64,000 nucleotides of DNA, taken from Nitrosococcus watsonii C-113. Lineage in GTDB: Bacteria; Pseudomonadota; Gammaproteobacteria; Nitrosococcales; Nitrosococcaceae. Below are positions 46,127 through 55,415 of this stretch, in pieces. Every line of letters starts with the position of its first letter. The stretch's first letter is position 1. The notes under the pieces are model-generated. The model was given only the letters and a program-made list of their open reading frames with translations. It searched no databases and was not told the origin of the DNA. The translations under genes were made by a program, and so were the position numbers. The stretch covers positions 574,307 through 638,306 of the forward strand of contig NC_014315.1 in NCBI RefSeq assembly GCF_000143085.1, given 5' to 3'.

Positions 46127-47998
46127 CTATTTTCTATTTCCTGGCGGAAGCGATAAGGAGGAGGCATCTATTCCAAAGCACTGCGCGACAGCCAATTCAT
46201 TACCCTGTTTGATGGCTCGATATTTATCCCAAAAGGAAACATCCACTTTATGTAAGGACTTTGGCGTATCCCCCTTACGGTAACGGCTTAAGTGTCCTGG
46301 TCCACCATTATAAGCGGCGTAGGTGGCGCGAGCCAGATTATCGAGACCGCCTGTTTTTTTATGCTCGCCCTTTTTGATGGCGTAGTCCACTAGGTAGCGC
46401 ATTAAGATTTCTCCTCCTGCTTGCGCATTGTAGGCAATATCCCAGTTCAAGTCGTGCACATCGTAAAAACCCCGCCAAACATTTTGGTTGATCTGCATCA
46501 GACCTACCGAGCCTCCACCAGAGCGGAATGGTTGGAGCTTGTCTCCCTTTTTGATGAATTGACGCCAGCAACTTTCTTGCCAGGCGGTGGCTAGCAGGAG
46601 CCAGCGATACAGTGAGTGGTATTGGTCTTCTAAGGGATGGGTTAGGAGTAAATGGCTGACGGTTTGATCCAGGAGTCGGTGGACCATTGGTAAGTAGGCT
46701 CCCATGTCTTTCGCCGCGGGAGCCCACTGGTTGAGCCGTGAAGCTAGGGGCTGATCAACGTTATCAGCAGCAGCCCAGGCATTTCGCCATAACCCCTTGC
46801 TCAGGTTGAGTTGTGAGTTTTTCTGGGAGGAGGATGGAGCGGGGCTAAATCCTAATAAGCGACGCAGCTCAGGATCGACCTTAAAGTTGTAAAGCAAAGG
46901 ATGGAGTCCCGCTTGGGGGGCAATAATCCGGGCTAGCCGGCGTATCCCATCGGTGGAGATATCGAGGCCAGACGCCGGACCAAGCCGGTCAATGGTTTTT
47001 AGGACATCGCTGGCGGCAATAAAGCTTAGGTAGTGCAGGGCCGTTTCATGGGGCATGCTGAGGCTTAAACGGCGCAATACCGGCGCTAGGCGCTCCCAGG
47101 TCCTTAGAAATAGTGCGCGGATGGGATCGGCCGTTCTAGGGGTTGAAGTAGTGAGGGCTTTGTCTATATCGTGACGGGCGTCTAAAAGAATTTCCAGCAA
47201 AAGCGGGCGCAATTCTTCTAGCTCATTTTCAGCCGCTGCCTGCTTGATAATAAAAGTCAGAAATGCATCCCCTTGCTGCCACGCTGCCTCCCAGCGCTGC
47301 ATTTCCTCGGGCGAGAGGGCCGGCTCCGGAGAGGGAGAGGGGGGGTTGAGATCCGGAAGGGTAAAACGTAAGGTGACCTTAATCCCGTCCGGGGTTGTTT
47401 GTGCTTCGGTTAGTGTTAGGGAATCAATGGCGGTTTGAATCCGCGAGCGGTCCTGGGGCGATAACACCAAGGGCAGTAGATTTCGTAGTTCCGCTAATTG
47501 GGGCTGGAGGTCAATCCGTACCTGCGAGAGTCGGGGGTGTACATATTCTTTGATCCTATCCCAAAGCTGGCCCGTGGCAGTTTCCTTATGCCCTTCGGCA
47601 TTATAAATATTGGATTGTACAGTTTGGAAATAGAGGGTAGTCAGCTCAGGTCCAAGCATGGGCTTTTGGAATACTTCAATCGTTCCTTTCCAATCTAGGA
47701 GTGGAATACAGCTGTTACCAATAGGCGTTCCGAGCTTGGCTATGCCGTCGCTGAGAATGCGAAGTTGCTGGCCAGCATTACCAACCCGGGGATTGGAAAG
47801 CACTAAGGAATTGCAGCCGCTATTATCATTCCAGACCTGGGCCGTGTGATGGGGACCGGCGTAAACTTCCCTAATAAGAATATGACGAAGCAGCTCATTA
47901 TTGAGTTGTATGGGCACTTGGATTTCATGGCCATGACTTCCCATGGACAGCCCGAGTAGTACCAATGCAATACTGTTATAGAGAAACCATTTTTTCAT
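46127..47998 (-). CDS. Large lytic transglycosylase with SLT domain
   Basis: 623 residues. Signal peptide residues 1-23 (SIALVLLGLSMGSHG). Residues about 24-460 are a helical region with no motif I recognise. The C-terminal Slt70-like domain carries the catalytic Glu475 in AWQESCW, then GGGSVGLMQINQNVWRGF, NAQAGGEILMRYL and ATYAAYNGGPGHLSRY. Such enzymes cut the glycan strands of peptidoglycan, forming 1,6-anhydroMurNAc. The long N-terminal part distinguishes it from MltC- and MltE-type enzymes. Confidence 0.88.
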   Translation of the reverse strand: MKKWFLYNSIALVLLGLSMGSHGHEIQVPIQLNNELLRHILIREVYAGPHHTAQVWNDNSGCNSLVLSNPRVGNAGQQLRILSDGIAKLGTPIGNSCIPLLDWKGTIEVFQKPMLGPELTTLYFQTVQSNIYNAEGHKETATGQLWDRIKEYVHPRLSQVRIDLQPQLAELRNLLPLVLSPQDRSRIQTAIDSLTLTEAQTTPDGIKVTLRFTLPDLNPPSPSPEPALSPEEMQRWEAAWQQGDAFLTFIIKQAAAENELEELRPLLLEILLDARHDIDKALTTSTPRTADPIRALFLRTWERLAPVLRRLSLSMPHETALHYLSFIAASDVLKTIDRLGPASGLDISTDGIRRLARIIAPQAGLHPLLYNFKVDPELRRLLGFSPAPSSSQKNSQLNLSKGLWRNAWAAADNVDQPLASRLNQWAPAAKDMGAYLPMVHRLLDQTVSHLLLTHPLEDQYHSLYRWLLLATAWQESCWRQFIKKGDKLQPFRSGGGSVGLMQINQNVWRGFYDVHDLNWDIAYNAQAGGEILMRYLVDYAIKKGEHKKTGGLDNLARATYAAYNGGPGHLSRYRKGDTPKSLHKVDVSFWDKYRAIKQGNELAVAQCFGIDASSLSLPPGNRK

Positions 47999-48102
47999 TT
48001 GCCTGCTGTTAGCTCTATTTTTTTGCGTATATTATCAACCTCTCTAGCGAATTTTAATAGTGTCAACTATGGTTAAGGTTTTACAAGGAAGAGGTAAAGA
48101 TA

Positions 48103-48471
48103 GTGGATAATAATATGATTAGATCAATAGGGACCATGGCTTTATTGGCCTTATTATTGGGTTTTACCTCATCAGCCCTAGCGGGAGAAAGCTATGGCTC
48201 GGAAGTGGGTGAGAAATTGGGACGTGGCTTAGCCAATGTGGCCACTGGCTGGGTGGAAATTCCTAAAAATATAATCAATACCAGCAAGGATAGTAATGTA
48301 GGCATTGGGGTAAGTTGGGGATTGCTTAAAGGAATTGGCCAAACCCTTGGCCGTACGCTCGTGGGCGTGGGTGAATTGGCGACTTTTTTCGTGCCGACTG
48401 CTAAAATTGTTCACCCTACTTATGTCTTTGAGGATTTTTATCGGGATACCACTTACGGAACGAGCCCGTAG
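48103..48471 (+). CDS. Exosortase-system-associated protein, TIGR04073 type
   Basis: 122 residues from the GTG at 48103, behind GGAAGAGG; the ATG at 48115 is the alternative. Signal peptide to about residue 28 (LLALLLGFTSSALA-GE). The mature part reads GEKLGRGLANVATGWVEIPK and GVSWGLLKGIGQTLGRTLVG, with Gly-rich amphipathic stretches characteristic of the TIGR04073 family. That family co-occurs with exosortase/PEP-CTERM systems, but no exosortase is in the window. Divergent from the lytic transglycosylase gene. Confidence 0.75.
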   Translation: MDNNMIRSIGTMALLALLLGFTSSALAGESYGSEVGEKLGRGLANVATGWVEIPKNIINTSKDSNVGIGVSWGLLKGIGQTLGRTLVGVGELATFFVPTAKIVHPTYVFEDFYRDTTYGTSP

Positions 48472-48561
48472 TATTTATTGGGTTCAACTAGGGGGCGGCT
48501 ATTCATGGTGAGAGGAGCAGGCAGGTATTGGAGGTAGAGGTTAGGCGGCTAGCCTGGTTCT

Positions 48562-49190
48562 TTACTGTTCTGCTTCCTGTAAGGGATAGCGGCGAAGATC
48601 AGAGGGTAGTCGGCGGGTTTCAACCGGCCCTTCGCTAAACAGCGCGGTTTGATTTCCCCACCCATCCCAGCCGGATCGAATATGGCGTGCGAACATTTCC
48701 AGGTAAGGACCGTCCACTAATTGCTCAATGCGATCATAGGCTTGATCCGGTTTGCGGCTATGTTCCCGCCGCGAAGCCATGATCAGCCGGCGTACGTTAG
48801 AGGATTTTCTTTGGGGATGGCCCCTTGTCGCCAGTAAGCATATTTCCGGGTTAGCCCGAGTCCAGAAGCCTAGACCCGTAAAAAAATCCTTTTCAGATAA
48901 GTGGTCGGCTTGGGCTGATTTGTTGGGTTTTATCCAATAAAATCCTACTGTTTTGTAGGTAAATCCCTAAGCCTCAATGACTTCCATGGCCCGGGGAAGA
49001 AGGGGATCAGTTACCCAGAGGAAGAGGAGGGCATCATGAGTAGTCCATTCCCGTACCGGAATACGGCAGATTTCTGCGATGGACATACAATTATAGTGGG
49101 CTTCCGGGCTGCGGCCAATGCCTTTTTTGAATAGGTTTTAAATGTCCAAGGCGGATCGGCGTAGATGACCCTATATTTTTTTTGGCGCAA
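48562..49190 (-). pseudogene. Inactivated MT-A70-family adenine methyltransferase
   Basis: Minus-strand reading gives RVIYADPPWTFKTYSKK (catalytic DPPW), a frameshift in an A-run near 49121-49130, then GRSPEAHYNCMSIAEICRIP and DALLFLWVTDPLLPRAMEVI. An in-frame TAG at 48967-48969 stands where the family has Trp. The frame continues with GFTYKTVGFYWIKPN, FFTGLGFWTRANPEICLLAT and EHSRKPDQAYDRIEQLVDGP to the stop at 48562. The N-terminus before the DPPW strand is missing. DNA N6-adenine MT-A70 enzymes like this are usually phage-borne, so this is probably a prophage relic. Confidence 0.75.
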
Positions 49191-49272
49191 CTAGACCAGA
49201 AGTCATTTGGCCCCCAGGAGTTGTAAATGAGATAGCGGGCTGAGTGCCCGCTATGGTTGATTGATGATTCAT

Positions 49273-50511
49273 TTAATCCCAGCTCAAAGCGCCTCCAGTT
49301 TGGTATTCTGTGACCCGGGTTTCAAAGAAATTCTTTTCTTTTTTCAGATCTAGAACTTCGGACATCCAGGGGAAGGGGTTGCTGGCGCCAGGATACTGTT
49401 CCGGCAGCCCGATTTGGGCGCAGCGGCGGTTGGCAATGAACTTAAGATATTCTTCAAACATGGGCGCGTTGAGCCCGAGCACGCCCCGGGGCATGGTGTC
49501 ATGGGCGTATTGGGTTTCTAGACTCACAGCTTCTTGGATCATCCGGAGGGTTTCTTGCTTGAATGAGTCTGACCATAGGTGGGGGTTTTCAAGCTTAATT
49601 TGATTGATAACATCAATACCAAAGTTCATGTGCATGGACTCATCGCGCATGATGTACTGGAACTGCTCAGCCGTGCCGGTCATCTTGTTGCGGCGACCCA
49701 TGGAAAGAATCTGGACAAAACCTACGTAAAAAAAGATACCCTCGAAGATGACGTAAAAGGCGATGAGTTCCCGCAGCAGTTTTTGATCGTTTTCCGCAGT
49801 GCCAGTATGAAATTGGGGATCAGCCAGGTGTTGGGTGAAAGGCAGGGCCCATTCGGCCTTGCGGGCGACGGCTGGTACTTCCCGGTACATATTAAAAATT
49901 TCGCCTTCATCCAGCCCTAGGGACTCTACGCAGTACTGGTAAGCATGGGTATGCACCGCTTCCTCGAAAGCCTGACGGAGCAAGTATTGGCGGCATTCGG
50001 GGTTAGTAATATGCCGGTAGACGGCCAACACCAAATTGTTAGCTACCAGGGAGTCAGCGGTGACGAAAAAGCCGAGATTGCGCTTGATAATAGTGCGTTC
50101 ATCCTCGGTCAGACCATCGGCGCTTTTCCATAGGGCAATATCCGCGTTCATGTTAATTTCTTGCGGCATCCAGTGATTAGCGCAGCCACTGAGATACTTC
50201 TCCCAGGCCCAATGATATTTAAAGGGTACTAATTGGTTCAAATCGGCCCGACAGTTGATGATCCGCTTATCATCCACCTGAATCCGGGCCGCGCCCATTT
50301 CAATGTCTTCAACCCCTAAAACGCCAGTGCCATTATTACTCCCAGCAGTTGAAGCTGTATGGGGCGTTGGCTTTTCCGCCAGCAATGTTTCCTTTAAGTT
50401 GCCTGACATCTCCTCCCCACTCCCATTGTCGTACGCGCCGATGGGAGGCAATTTCTGAGGTTTGGTTTTTTCACTATCAACGCCTGCAAGTGGATTATCC
50501 CAATTCAGCAT
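49273..50511 (-). CDS. nrdB: Ribonucleoside-diphosphate reductase subunit beta
   Basis: Class I RNR radical-generating subunit. About 412 residues from [20 protein letters not shown]; an ATG 15 bp upstream (50526) is equally possible. Metal ligands are all present: Asp in [10 protein letters not shown], Glu and His in [12 protein letters not shown], Glu in [10 protein letters not shown], and Glu and His in [10 protein letters not shown]. The Tyr four residues after the His (VHTHAY) matches the radical Tyr of E. coli R2. It is preceded by an 85-residue poorly conserved N-terminal extension. It lies 78 bp downstream of nrdA and is presumably cotranscribed. Confidence 0.96.
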   Translation of the reverse strand: MLNWDNPLAGVDSEKTKPQKLPPIGAYDNGSGEEMSGNLKETLLAEKPTPHTASTAGSNNGTGVLGVEDIEMGAARIQVDDKRIINCRADLNQLVPFKYHWAWEKYLSGCANHWMPQEINMNADIALWKSADGLTEDERTIIKRNLGFFVTADSLVANNLVLAVYRHITNPECRQYLLRQAFEEAVHTHAYQYCVESLGLDEGEIFNMYREVPAVARKAEWALPFTQHLADPQFHTGTAENDQKLLRELIAFYVIFEGIFFYVGFVQILSMGRRNKMTGTAEQFQYIMRDESMHMNFGIDVINQIKLENPHLWSDSFKQETLRMIQEAVSLETQYAHDTMPRGVLGLNAPMFEEYLKFIANRRCAQIGLPEQYPGASNPFPWMSEVLDLKKEKNFFETRVTEYQTGGALSWD

Positions 50512-50588
50512 CTTTAAGCTCCTCATTATTAATTAAATTTTTTGACTAGGCTCGATTTACCTGTGCCGTACGGACACGAAGAGATTAC

Positions 50589-53500
50589 CTACTGACAAGC
50601 TTCGCAGTCCGGGTCCAGGATGGAACATGCTTGCGGCGCTTCCGATGTCTGAATATAGCTCGATTGGACGGCATTGAGCTTGTTCGCTTGGCCCGAGGTC
50701 ATAGTGCTCTTCTCCACATGGGTAGCGCCCAGGGAACGCAAGTAATAGGTGGTTTTGAGGCCCCGGACCCAGGCAAGTTTATAGAGGTTATCAAGCTTTT
50801 TACCGCTGGGTTCGGCCATATAAAGGTTAAGGCTTTGAGCTTGATCGAGCCACTTTTGACGGCGGGAGGCCGCCTCCACCAGCCAGCGGGGATCGATCTC
50901 GAAGGCGGTGGCATAGAGGGTTTTGAGTTCGTCCGGTATGCGGTCAATGGGCTGGGCACTACCATCAAAGTATTTGAGATCGTTGACCATGACCTCATCC
51001 CATAAGTTCTGGGCTTTCAAATCCCGGACCAAGTAGGGGTTAATCACCGTAAACTCGCCTGAGAGGTTGGATTTTACGAATAGATTTTGGTAAGTCGGCT
51101 CAATGGACTGGCTGACGCCGCAGATATTAGAAATCGTCGCAGTGGGCGCGATGGCCATGCAATTGGAGTTACGCATGCCCACTGTTTTGACCTGTTCCCG
51201 TAGGCTATCCCAGTCCAGTGTGCGGGAACGGTCTTGCTGGAAGTAACCGCCACGGTTTTCTTCGAGCAAGCTGATGGAATCGATGGGCAGAATGCCTTGG
51301 CTCCAGAGGGAATCTTTGAAAGTGGGGTAACTGCCCCGTTCTGCGGCAAGGTCGCTGGAAGCCTTGATGGCATAGTAACTGATCGCCTCCATGGAATGGT
51401 CGGCGAACTCCACGGCGGCTTCTGAGGCATATGGGATACGGCGTTTATAGAGAGCGTCCTGAAACCCCATGAGGCCCAGACCGACGGGTCGATGGCGCAG
51501 GTTGGAGCGCCGTGCCGTAGGTACGCTGTAATAATTATAATCGATGACGTTATCCAGCATGCGCATGGCAGTAGTGATGGTTTTCTCCAATTTGGGCAGG
51601 TTAAGGCCGTCTTCATCCAGATGTTGAGGGAGGTTGATAGAGCCTAGATTACATACTGCGATTTCATCATCGGAGGTATTCAGGGTAATTTCGGTACATA
51701 AGTTTGAAGAGTGGACCACGCCCGCATGCTGTTGGGGGGAACGCAGATTACAGGGGTCTTTAAAAGCGATCCAAGGATGTCCCGTCTCGAATAGCATGGA
51801 GAGCATTTTGCGCCATAGATCCACGGCACGCCGCTTTTTAAAATTCTTGATTTCGCCACGGCTAGCCTTGCCCTCATAACCAAGATAGGCTGCTTCAAAA
51901 GCTTGGCCTACCAAGTCATGGAGATCCGGGGTTTCATCGGGGGAAAACAAGGTCCAGCCGCCGTTTTCAGCTACCCGCTTCATAAACAGGTCCGGTACCC
52001 AGTTAGCGGTATTCATGTCGTGGGTACGGCGGCGATCGTCGCCGGTATTTTTGCGCAGATCAAGAAATTCTTCGATATCAATATGCCAGGTTTCCAGATA
52101 GGCGCAGACCGCGCCCTTGCGTTTGCCACCGTTGTGAACCAGGGCTGTAGTGGTCATATAGCTTGGATCGCCTTCGACTTTGAGATCGTAGACGAAGGGT
52201 AGGGGGGAGATATTACGTGCGCTGCGCAGGCGGGTGAATAGGCAACCATTATATTCGATCCAGTTGTGCTTGGTGAGTGCGCGGCAGCCGAGGCGTTCCG
52301 CGATTTCAGACACGGCGGGAATTCTCACATCCACTGCTCGGCAGATACCGTTAAAACGGATTTCACTGCTATCGCTACGCTGGCCGCTGTGACCCTGCTG
52401 GCGTTCACGGTATTGGCCAGCGGTAGGTACGCCTAAGCGCAATAGTTGGTAGCGTAGCCCCTCCGCAAGTAAAAATGAGGTACTAGTAAAATAGATCTCC
52501 TTATTTCGACTCACACCACCGTCGGTTTCTAGTAGTCCCTGTACCAAGGCTAGGGTCTGGCGGCGAGGAAGGTGACTGAGCCGATGGTGGATGCGTTTGT
52601 TTTCAGTGTGATCATAGAGATCGTCGCGGGTAAATGGAAGAGTGGGGGCGCCAGCGCCGACGATGCGGCCGGTGGTGGCATTGCGAACGGCGGCGCCACG
52701 GTCGCTGGCCCAACGAATCTGAGCATAGCGAGTGCCGCGGCTGATTTCCCAGTAGTGAATTCCGCGCCCTTCTAGGTAATGGCGTACGAACTGGAGGTGG
52801 TGGTCTCGCCGAGGGTTACCGGAAACCCCCCATTCTCCTCCCTTCTTACAGAGGTGCCCGTCGCCAAGCAATATACCGTATAGGCGAGCGTCATCTTCGG
52901 TAAAACCAGCTACCGGCACTATCTCCTTCGGTATTACTTGGGCCACATAATCCCCTTTGGACAACTTTCCGGCTTCGACCCATTCAGGCTGTATTTTGCC
53001 GCGGGCAAGCCAGGACAGGGTTCGGTAGCTGGATTGTTTCATGGGTACGCCGCGCAGTGCCCAAAAAGGGTGACCAGTGGTGACTTTGAGTGGCTCGATA
53101 CCGTGCTTGATACTGAGTTCCACCATGGCTTCAGTCTGATTATAGGCAAACTTGCGGGTTACTTCCCGGTACTCGCCGCATTGACTCAATACTAAATCCC
53201 CTGCCTGGATGGCTTTGATGGACTTTATTCCTTCGGCCGTATGTACCAAAGTGTTTGGCGCAAAACATTGATTGACCGCCACGGCAGTATCATTGGTTAC
53301 CTTTAAAAAAGGCACGACGCCCTGGGATTTGCCGTTGGTCCCTTTGATGTGTGCGCCCATTCCCCGAACCCGAGTCCAGTCGTTGCCGAGCCCGCCCGCA
53401 TATTTGGAGAGCAGGGCATTATCCTTGATGGCACTATAAATCCCATCCAAGTCATCGGGCACAGTGGTTAAATAACAGGAGGAAAGCTGAGGTCTCAAGG

Positions 53501-54599
53501 AGCCTGAGTTGAACAAAGTGGGAGTGCTGCTCATAAAGTCAAAGGAGGACAATAGCTCATAGAATTCGATGGCCCGCTCTTCCCGTTCAATTTCATTGAT
53601 GGCTAGCCCCATGGCAACTCGCATGAAAAAGGCTTGGGGCAACTCAAAACGAGTACCGCCGGAGTGAATGAAATAACGGTCGTAGAGGGTTTGCAAGCCA
53701 AGATAAGTGAACTGAAAATCCCGTTCCGGCCGCAAGGCTTGGCCTAGTCGGGTTAAATCGTATTGGGTAAGGCGGCTGTCAATCAATTGTATTTCAGCGC
53801 CTTGCCTGATATAGGCAGCAAAATATTCTGGATAGCGTTCGATCATTTCTTGCTGAGTGGCATGGGTTTCCATGCCATGGATGAAGGAAAGCGCCTCCCG
53901 ACGCAAACTGTCTAACAATAGACGGGCGGTAGCGTAACTGTAATTGGGTTCTTTTTCGATGAAGGTGCGGGCGCTCATGATGAGGGCCCTTTCCACATCC
54001 TGTTCCGCAACACCGTCGAAAAGATTACGCAAGGTTTCGTTAAGAATAGCTTGGGGCTGGGTTTCCGGTAGATTTTGGCAAGCTTCTTCTATAATGTGGG
54101 TGAGCCGGGCTTTATCCAATGGTGCAGTGTGACCGTCAGCTAAGGTGACTTGGATTGGCGGTTCGGTGGCCTTTTTCTTATTTTTGGCTGCGCCTTGGGC
54201 TCTCTCTCGGGCTCGTTCTTCCCGGTAGAGCACGTAGGCTCGCGCTATTTTGTGGTGCCCCCCTCGCATGAGGGCGAGCTCCACCTGATCTTGGATACCT
54301 TCGATATGGACGGTGCCCCCCGTCTCTAAACGGCGGGTACAAGCTTCCACCACTTGTTCCGCCAAGTCTTCTACTGTTTGGTGGATGCGTTTGCTCATTG
54401 CCGCACCGTTCCCCTCTAGCGCCAGGAAGGCTTTGGTCATGGCGACGGCAATTTTACTGGGATCAAAACCAGTGACTTTGCCGTTGCGGCGAATGACTCG
54501 GTATTGGCCAGGGGCTGTGACTCTGATGGCAGGGTCCAAGGTTTCAGGGTCGGGAATCTGTTCTTGGTGGTAGGACATAGTAGAGGATTCCGGTTTCAT
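50589..54599 (-). CDS. nrdA: Ribonucleoside-diphosphate reductase subunit alpha with intein
   Basis: Catalytic subunit of class I RNR, making deoxynucleotides. 1336 residues as encoded; 957 if the 379-residue intein (445-823) is removed. The N-terminus shows two ATP-cone domains (YRVIRRNGKVTGFDPSKIAV; then a second from about residue 150). Catalytic parts follow: SSNLCTEITLNTSDDEIAVC with the active-site Cys, NLGSINLP, and the C-terminal redox tail CSILDPDCEACQ. The exteins AVAVNQ and GGKRKGAVCAYLETW are directly joined in intein-free homologues. The start is the ATG at 54599 or seven codons later (MSYHQEQIPDPE). Confidence 0.96.
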   Translation of the reverse strand: MKPESSTMSYHQEQIPDPETLDPAIRVTAPGQYRVIRRNGKVTGFDPSKIAVAMTKAFLALEGNGAAMSKRIHQTVEDLAEQVVEACTRRLETGGTVHIEGIQDQVELALMRGGHHKIARAYVLYREERARERAQGAAKNKKKATEPPIQVTLADGHTAPLDKARLTHIIEEACQNLPETQPQAILNETLRNLFDGVAEQDVERALIMSARTFIEKEPNYSYATARLLLDSLRREALSFIHGMETHATQQEMIERYPEYFAAYIRQGAEIQLIDSRLTQYDLTRLGQALRPERDFQFTYLGLQTLYDRYFIHSGGTRFELPQAFFMRVAMGLAINEIEREERAIEFYELLSSFDFMSSTPTLFNSGSLRPQLSSCYLTTVPDDLDGIYSAIKDNALLSKYAGGLGNDWTRVRGMGAHIKGTNGKSQGVVPFLKVTNDTAVAVNQCFAPNTLVHTAEGIKSIKAIQAGDLVLSQCGEYREVTRKFAYNQTEAMVELSIKHGIEPLKVTTGHPFWALRGVPMKQSSYRTLSWLARGKIQPEWVEAGKLSKGDYVAQVIPKEIVPVAGFTEDDARLYGILLGDGHLCKKGGEWGVSGNPRRDHHLQFVRHYLEGRGIHYWEISRGTRYAQIRWASDRGAAVRNATTGRIVGAGAPTLPFTRDDLYDHTENKRIHHRLSHLPRRQTLALVQGLLETDGGVSRNKEIYFTSTSFLLAEGLRYQLLRLGVPTAGQYRERQQGHSGQRSDSSEIRFNGICRAVDVRIPAVSEIAERLGCRALTKHNWIEYNGCLFTRLRSARNISPLPFVYDLKVEGDPSYMTTTALVHNGGKRKGAVCAYLETWHIDIEEFLDLRKNTGDDRRRTHDMNTANWVPDLFMKRVAENGGWTLFSPDETPDLHDLVGQAFEAAYLGYEGKASRGEIKNFKKRRAVDLWRKMLSMLFETGHPWIAFKDPCNLRSPQQHAGVVHSSNLCTEITLNTSDDEIAVCNLGSINLPQHLDEDGLNLPKLEKTITTAMRMLDNVIDYNYYSVPTARRSNLRHRPVGLGLMGFQDALYKRRIPYASEAAVEFADHSMEAISYYAIKASSDLAAERGSYPTFKDSLWSQGILPIDSISLLEENRGGYFQQDRSRTLDWDSLREQVKTVGMRNSNCMAIAPTATISNICGVSQSIEPTYQNLFVKSNLSGEFTVINPYLVRDLKAQNLWDEVMVNDLKYFDGSAQPIDRIPDELKTLYATAFEIDPRWLVEAASRRQKWLDQAQSLNLYMAEPSGKKLDNLYKLAWVRGLKTTYYLRSLGATHVEKSTMTSGQANKLNAVQSSYIQTSEAPQACSILDPDCEACQ
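52131..53267 (-). mobile_element. LAGLIDADG intein inside NrdA
   Basis: 379 residues, NrdA 445-823, inserted between VNQ and GGKRKG. Block A: CFAPNTLVHTAEG with Cys1. Block B: GIEPLKVTTGHPFWAL with TxxH. Homing-endonuclease blocks: ARLYGILLGDGHL and LVQGLLETDGGV, two LAGLIDADG motifs each with an Asp. Block F: FVYDLKVEGDPSYMTTT. Block G: ALVHN. The terminal His-Asn is intact, but the next residue is Gly, not Cys/Ser/Thr. Endonuclease acidic residues look intact, so it may still home. Confidence 0.9.
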
Positions 54600-54925
54600 A
54601 GCAGACTCTCAGGCACTAAAATAGAGGTTTAGGATTGTTTTTAAGCTAACGTAAAAACACAAGAAGATGTGGTTAATCAACTTGTATAACACAACATAGG
54701 GTGTTTTTAGGTGAAGTGCAAGCGGTAATTGGGTAGACGTTGCTTGGCGCCGTGTGGATAAGTGGCGCCGTGCCTGGCTGGATGGACGTTCCCTTTATAA
54801 TACTTAATTTTGACGGCCACTCAGAGGAAAAAGAAAGATGAAGGTAGCAGCCTTATTGGAGGTTAGTTTAGTGCTTAAGCATTACAAAATGCGCTTCAAC
54901 ACCGCTTCAGTACCCAAAGGGCTTT
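54600..54925. other. nrdA upstream region and spacer to bcp
   Basis: No gene seen. The part next to nrdA holds two NrdR-type boxes and a TATACA hexamer between them (54683-54688 on the minus strand), so this is where nrdAB transcription should start. The part next to bcp (54780-54925) shows no terminator or RNA gene that I recognise. Confidence 0.6.
54657..54704 (-). promoter_or_regulatory. Pair of NrdR-type boxes controlling nrdAB
   Basis: Two 16-mers, ACACAAGAAGATGTGG (54657-54672) and ACACAACATAGGGTGT (54689-54704), follow the ACAC-N8-GTGT form of NrdR boxes; the first has one outer mismatch. Their starts are exactly 32 bp apart, the three-turn spacing known for NrdR sites in proteobacteria. 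They lie 58 bp upstream of the nrdA ATG. NrdR would repress nrdAB when ATP/dATP status demands. Confidence 0.7.
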
Positions 54926-55393
54926 TTAGAGAGTTTTGACTGTTGCTAGCACTTCCGCCGCATGATCTTCAACCTTTACCTTGCGCCACTCTTTGCGCAG
55001 AATTCCTTCTTGATCGATGAGAAAAGTACTACGCTCTATGCCCTTGACATCTTTGCCGAACATTTTCTTGGGTTTGATAACATCGAATAGCCTGCAAACC
55101 TTCTCATCCTTATCCGATAAGAGTTCAAACGGGAAATGCTGCTGCGCTTTGAACGCTTCATGGGATGTTAGGGTATCACGGGAAATACCCAGGATAACGG
55201 CGTTAAGGCGCTTGAATGCCGAGTGGAGATCCCGGAAATCCTGCCCTTCCTGGGTGCATCCTGGTGTGTCATCCTTAGGATAGAAATAAAGCACTACGTT
55301 TTGGCCTTGTAGTTGCGACAGCTTGATGGTTTGCCCCGAGGTGGCAGGAAGTTCAAAATCGGGGACCGCTTTTCCTATGGTTACTTCAGACAT
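54926..55393 (-). CDS. bcp: Thioredoxin-dependent peroxiredoxin (Bcp type)
   Basis: Reduces hydrogen peroxide and organic peroxides. 155 residues from the ATG at 55393 (MSEVTIGKAVPDFELPATSG), just after the gcvR stop. Peroxidatic Cys46 lies in FYPKDDTPGCTQEGQDF; the resolving Cys five residues later in E. coli Bcp is absent, so another Cys (KVCRLFD) or an external thiol must serve. The gcvR-bcp order is conserved in gammaproteobacteria. Confidence 0.93.
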   Translation of the reverse strand: MSEVTIGKAVPDFELPATSGQTIKLSQLQGQNVVLYFYPKDDTPGCTQEGQDFRDLHSAFKRLNAVILGISRDTLTSHEAFKAQQHFPFELLSDKDEKVCRLFDVIKPKKMFGKDVKGIERSTFLIDQEGILRKEWRKVKVEDHAAEVLATVKTL

Positions 55394-55415
55394 GAGAATC
55401 TCTACAATGTAGGGT

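Noticed and set aside
52131..53267. Bacterial intein-like (BIL) domain instead of an intein
   Set aside because: A BIL domain also tolerates odd +1 residues, but this insert interrupts a conserved catalytic position of NrdA precisely and carries a homing endonuclease, which BIL domains lack.
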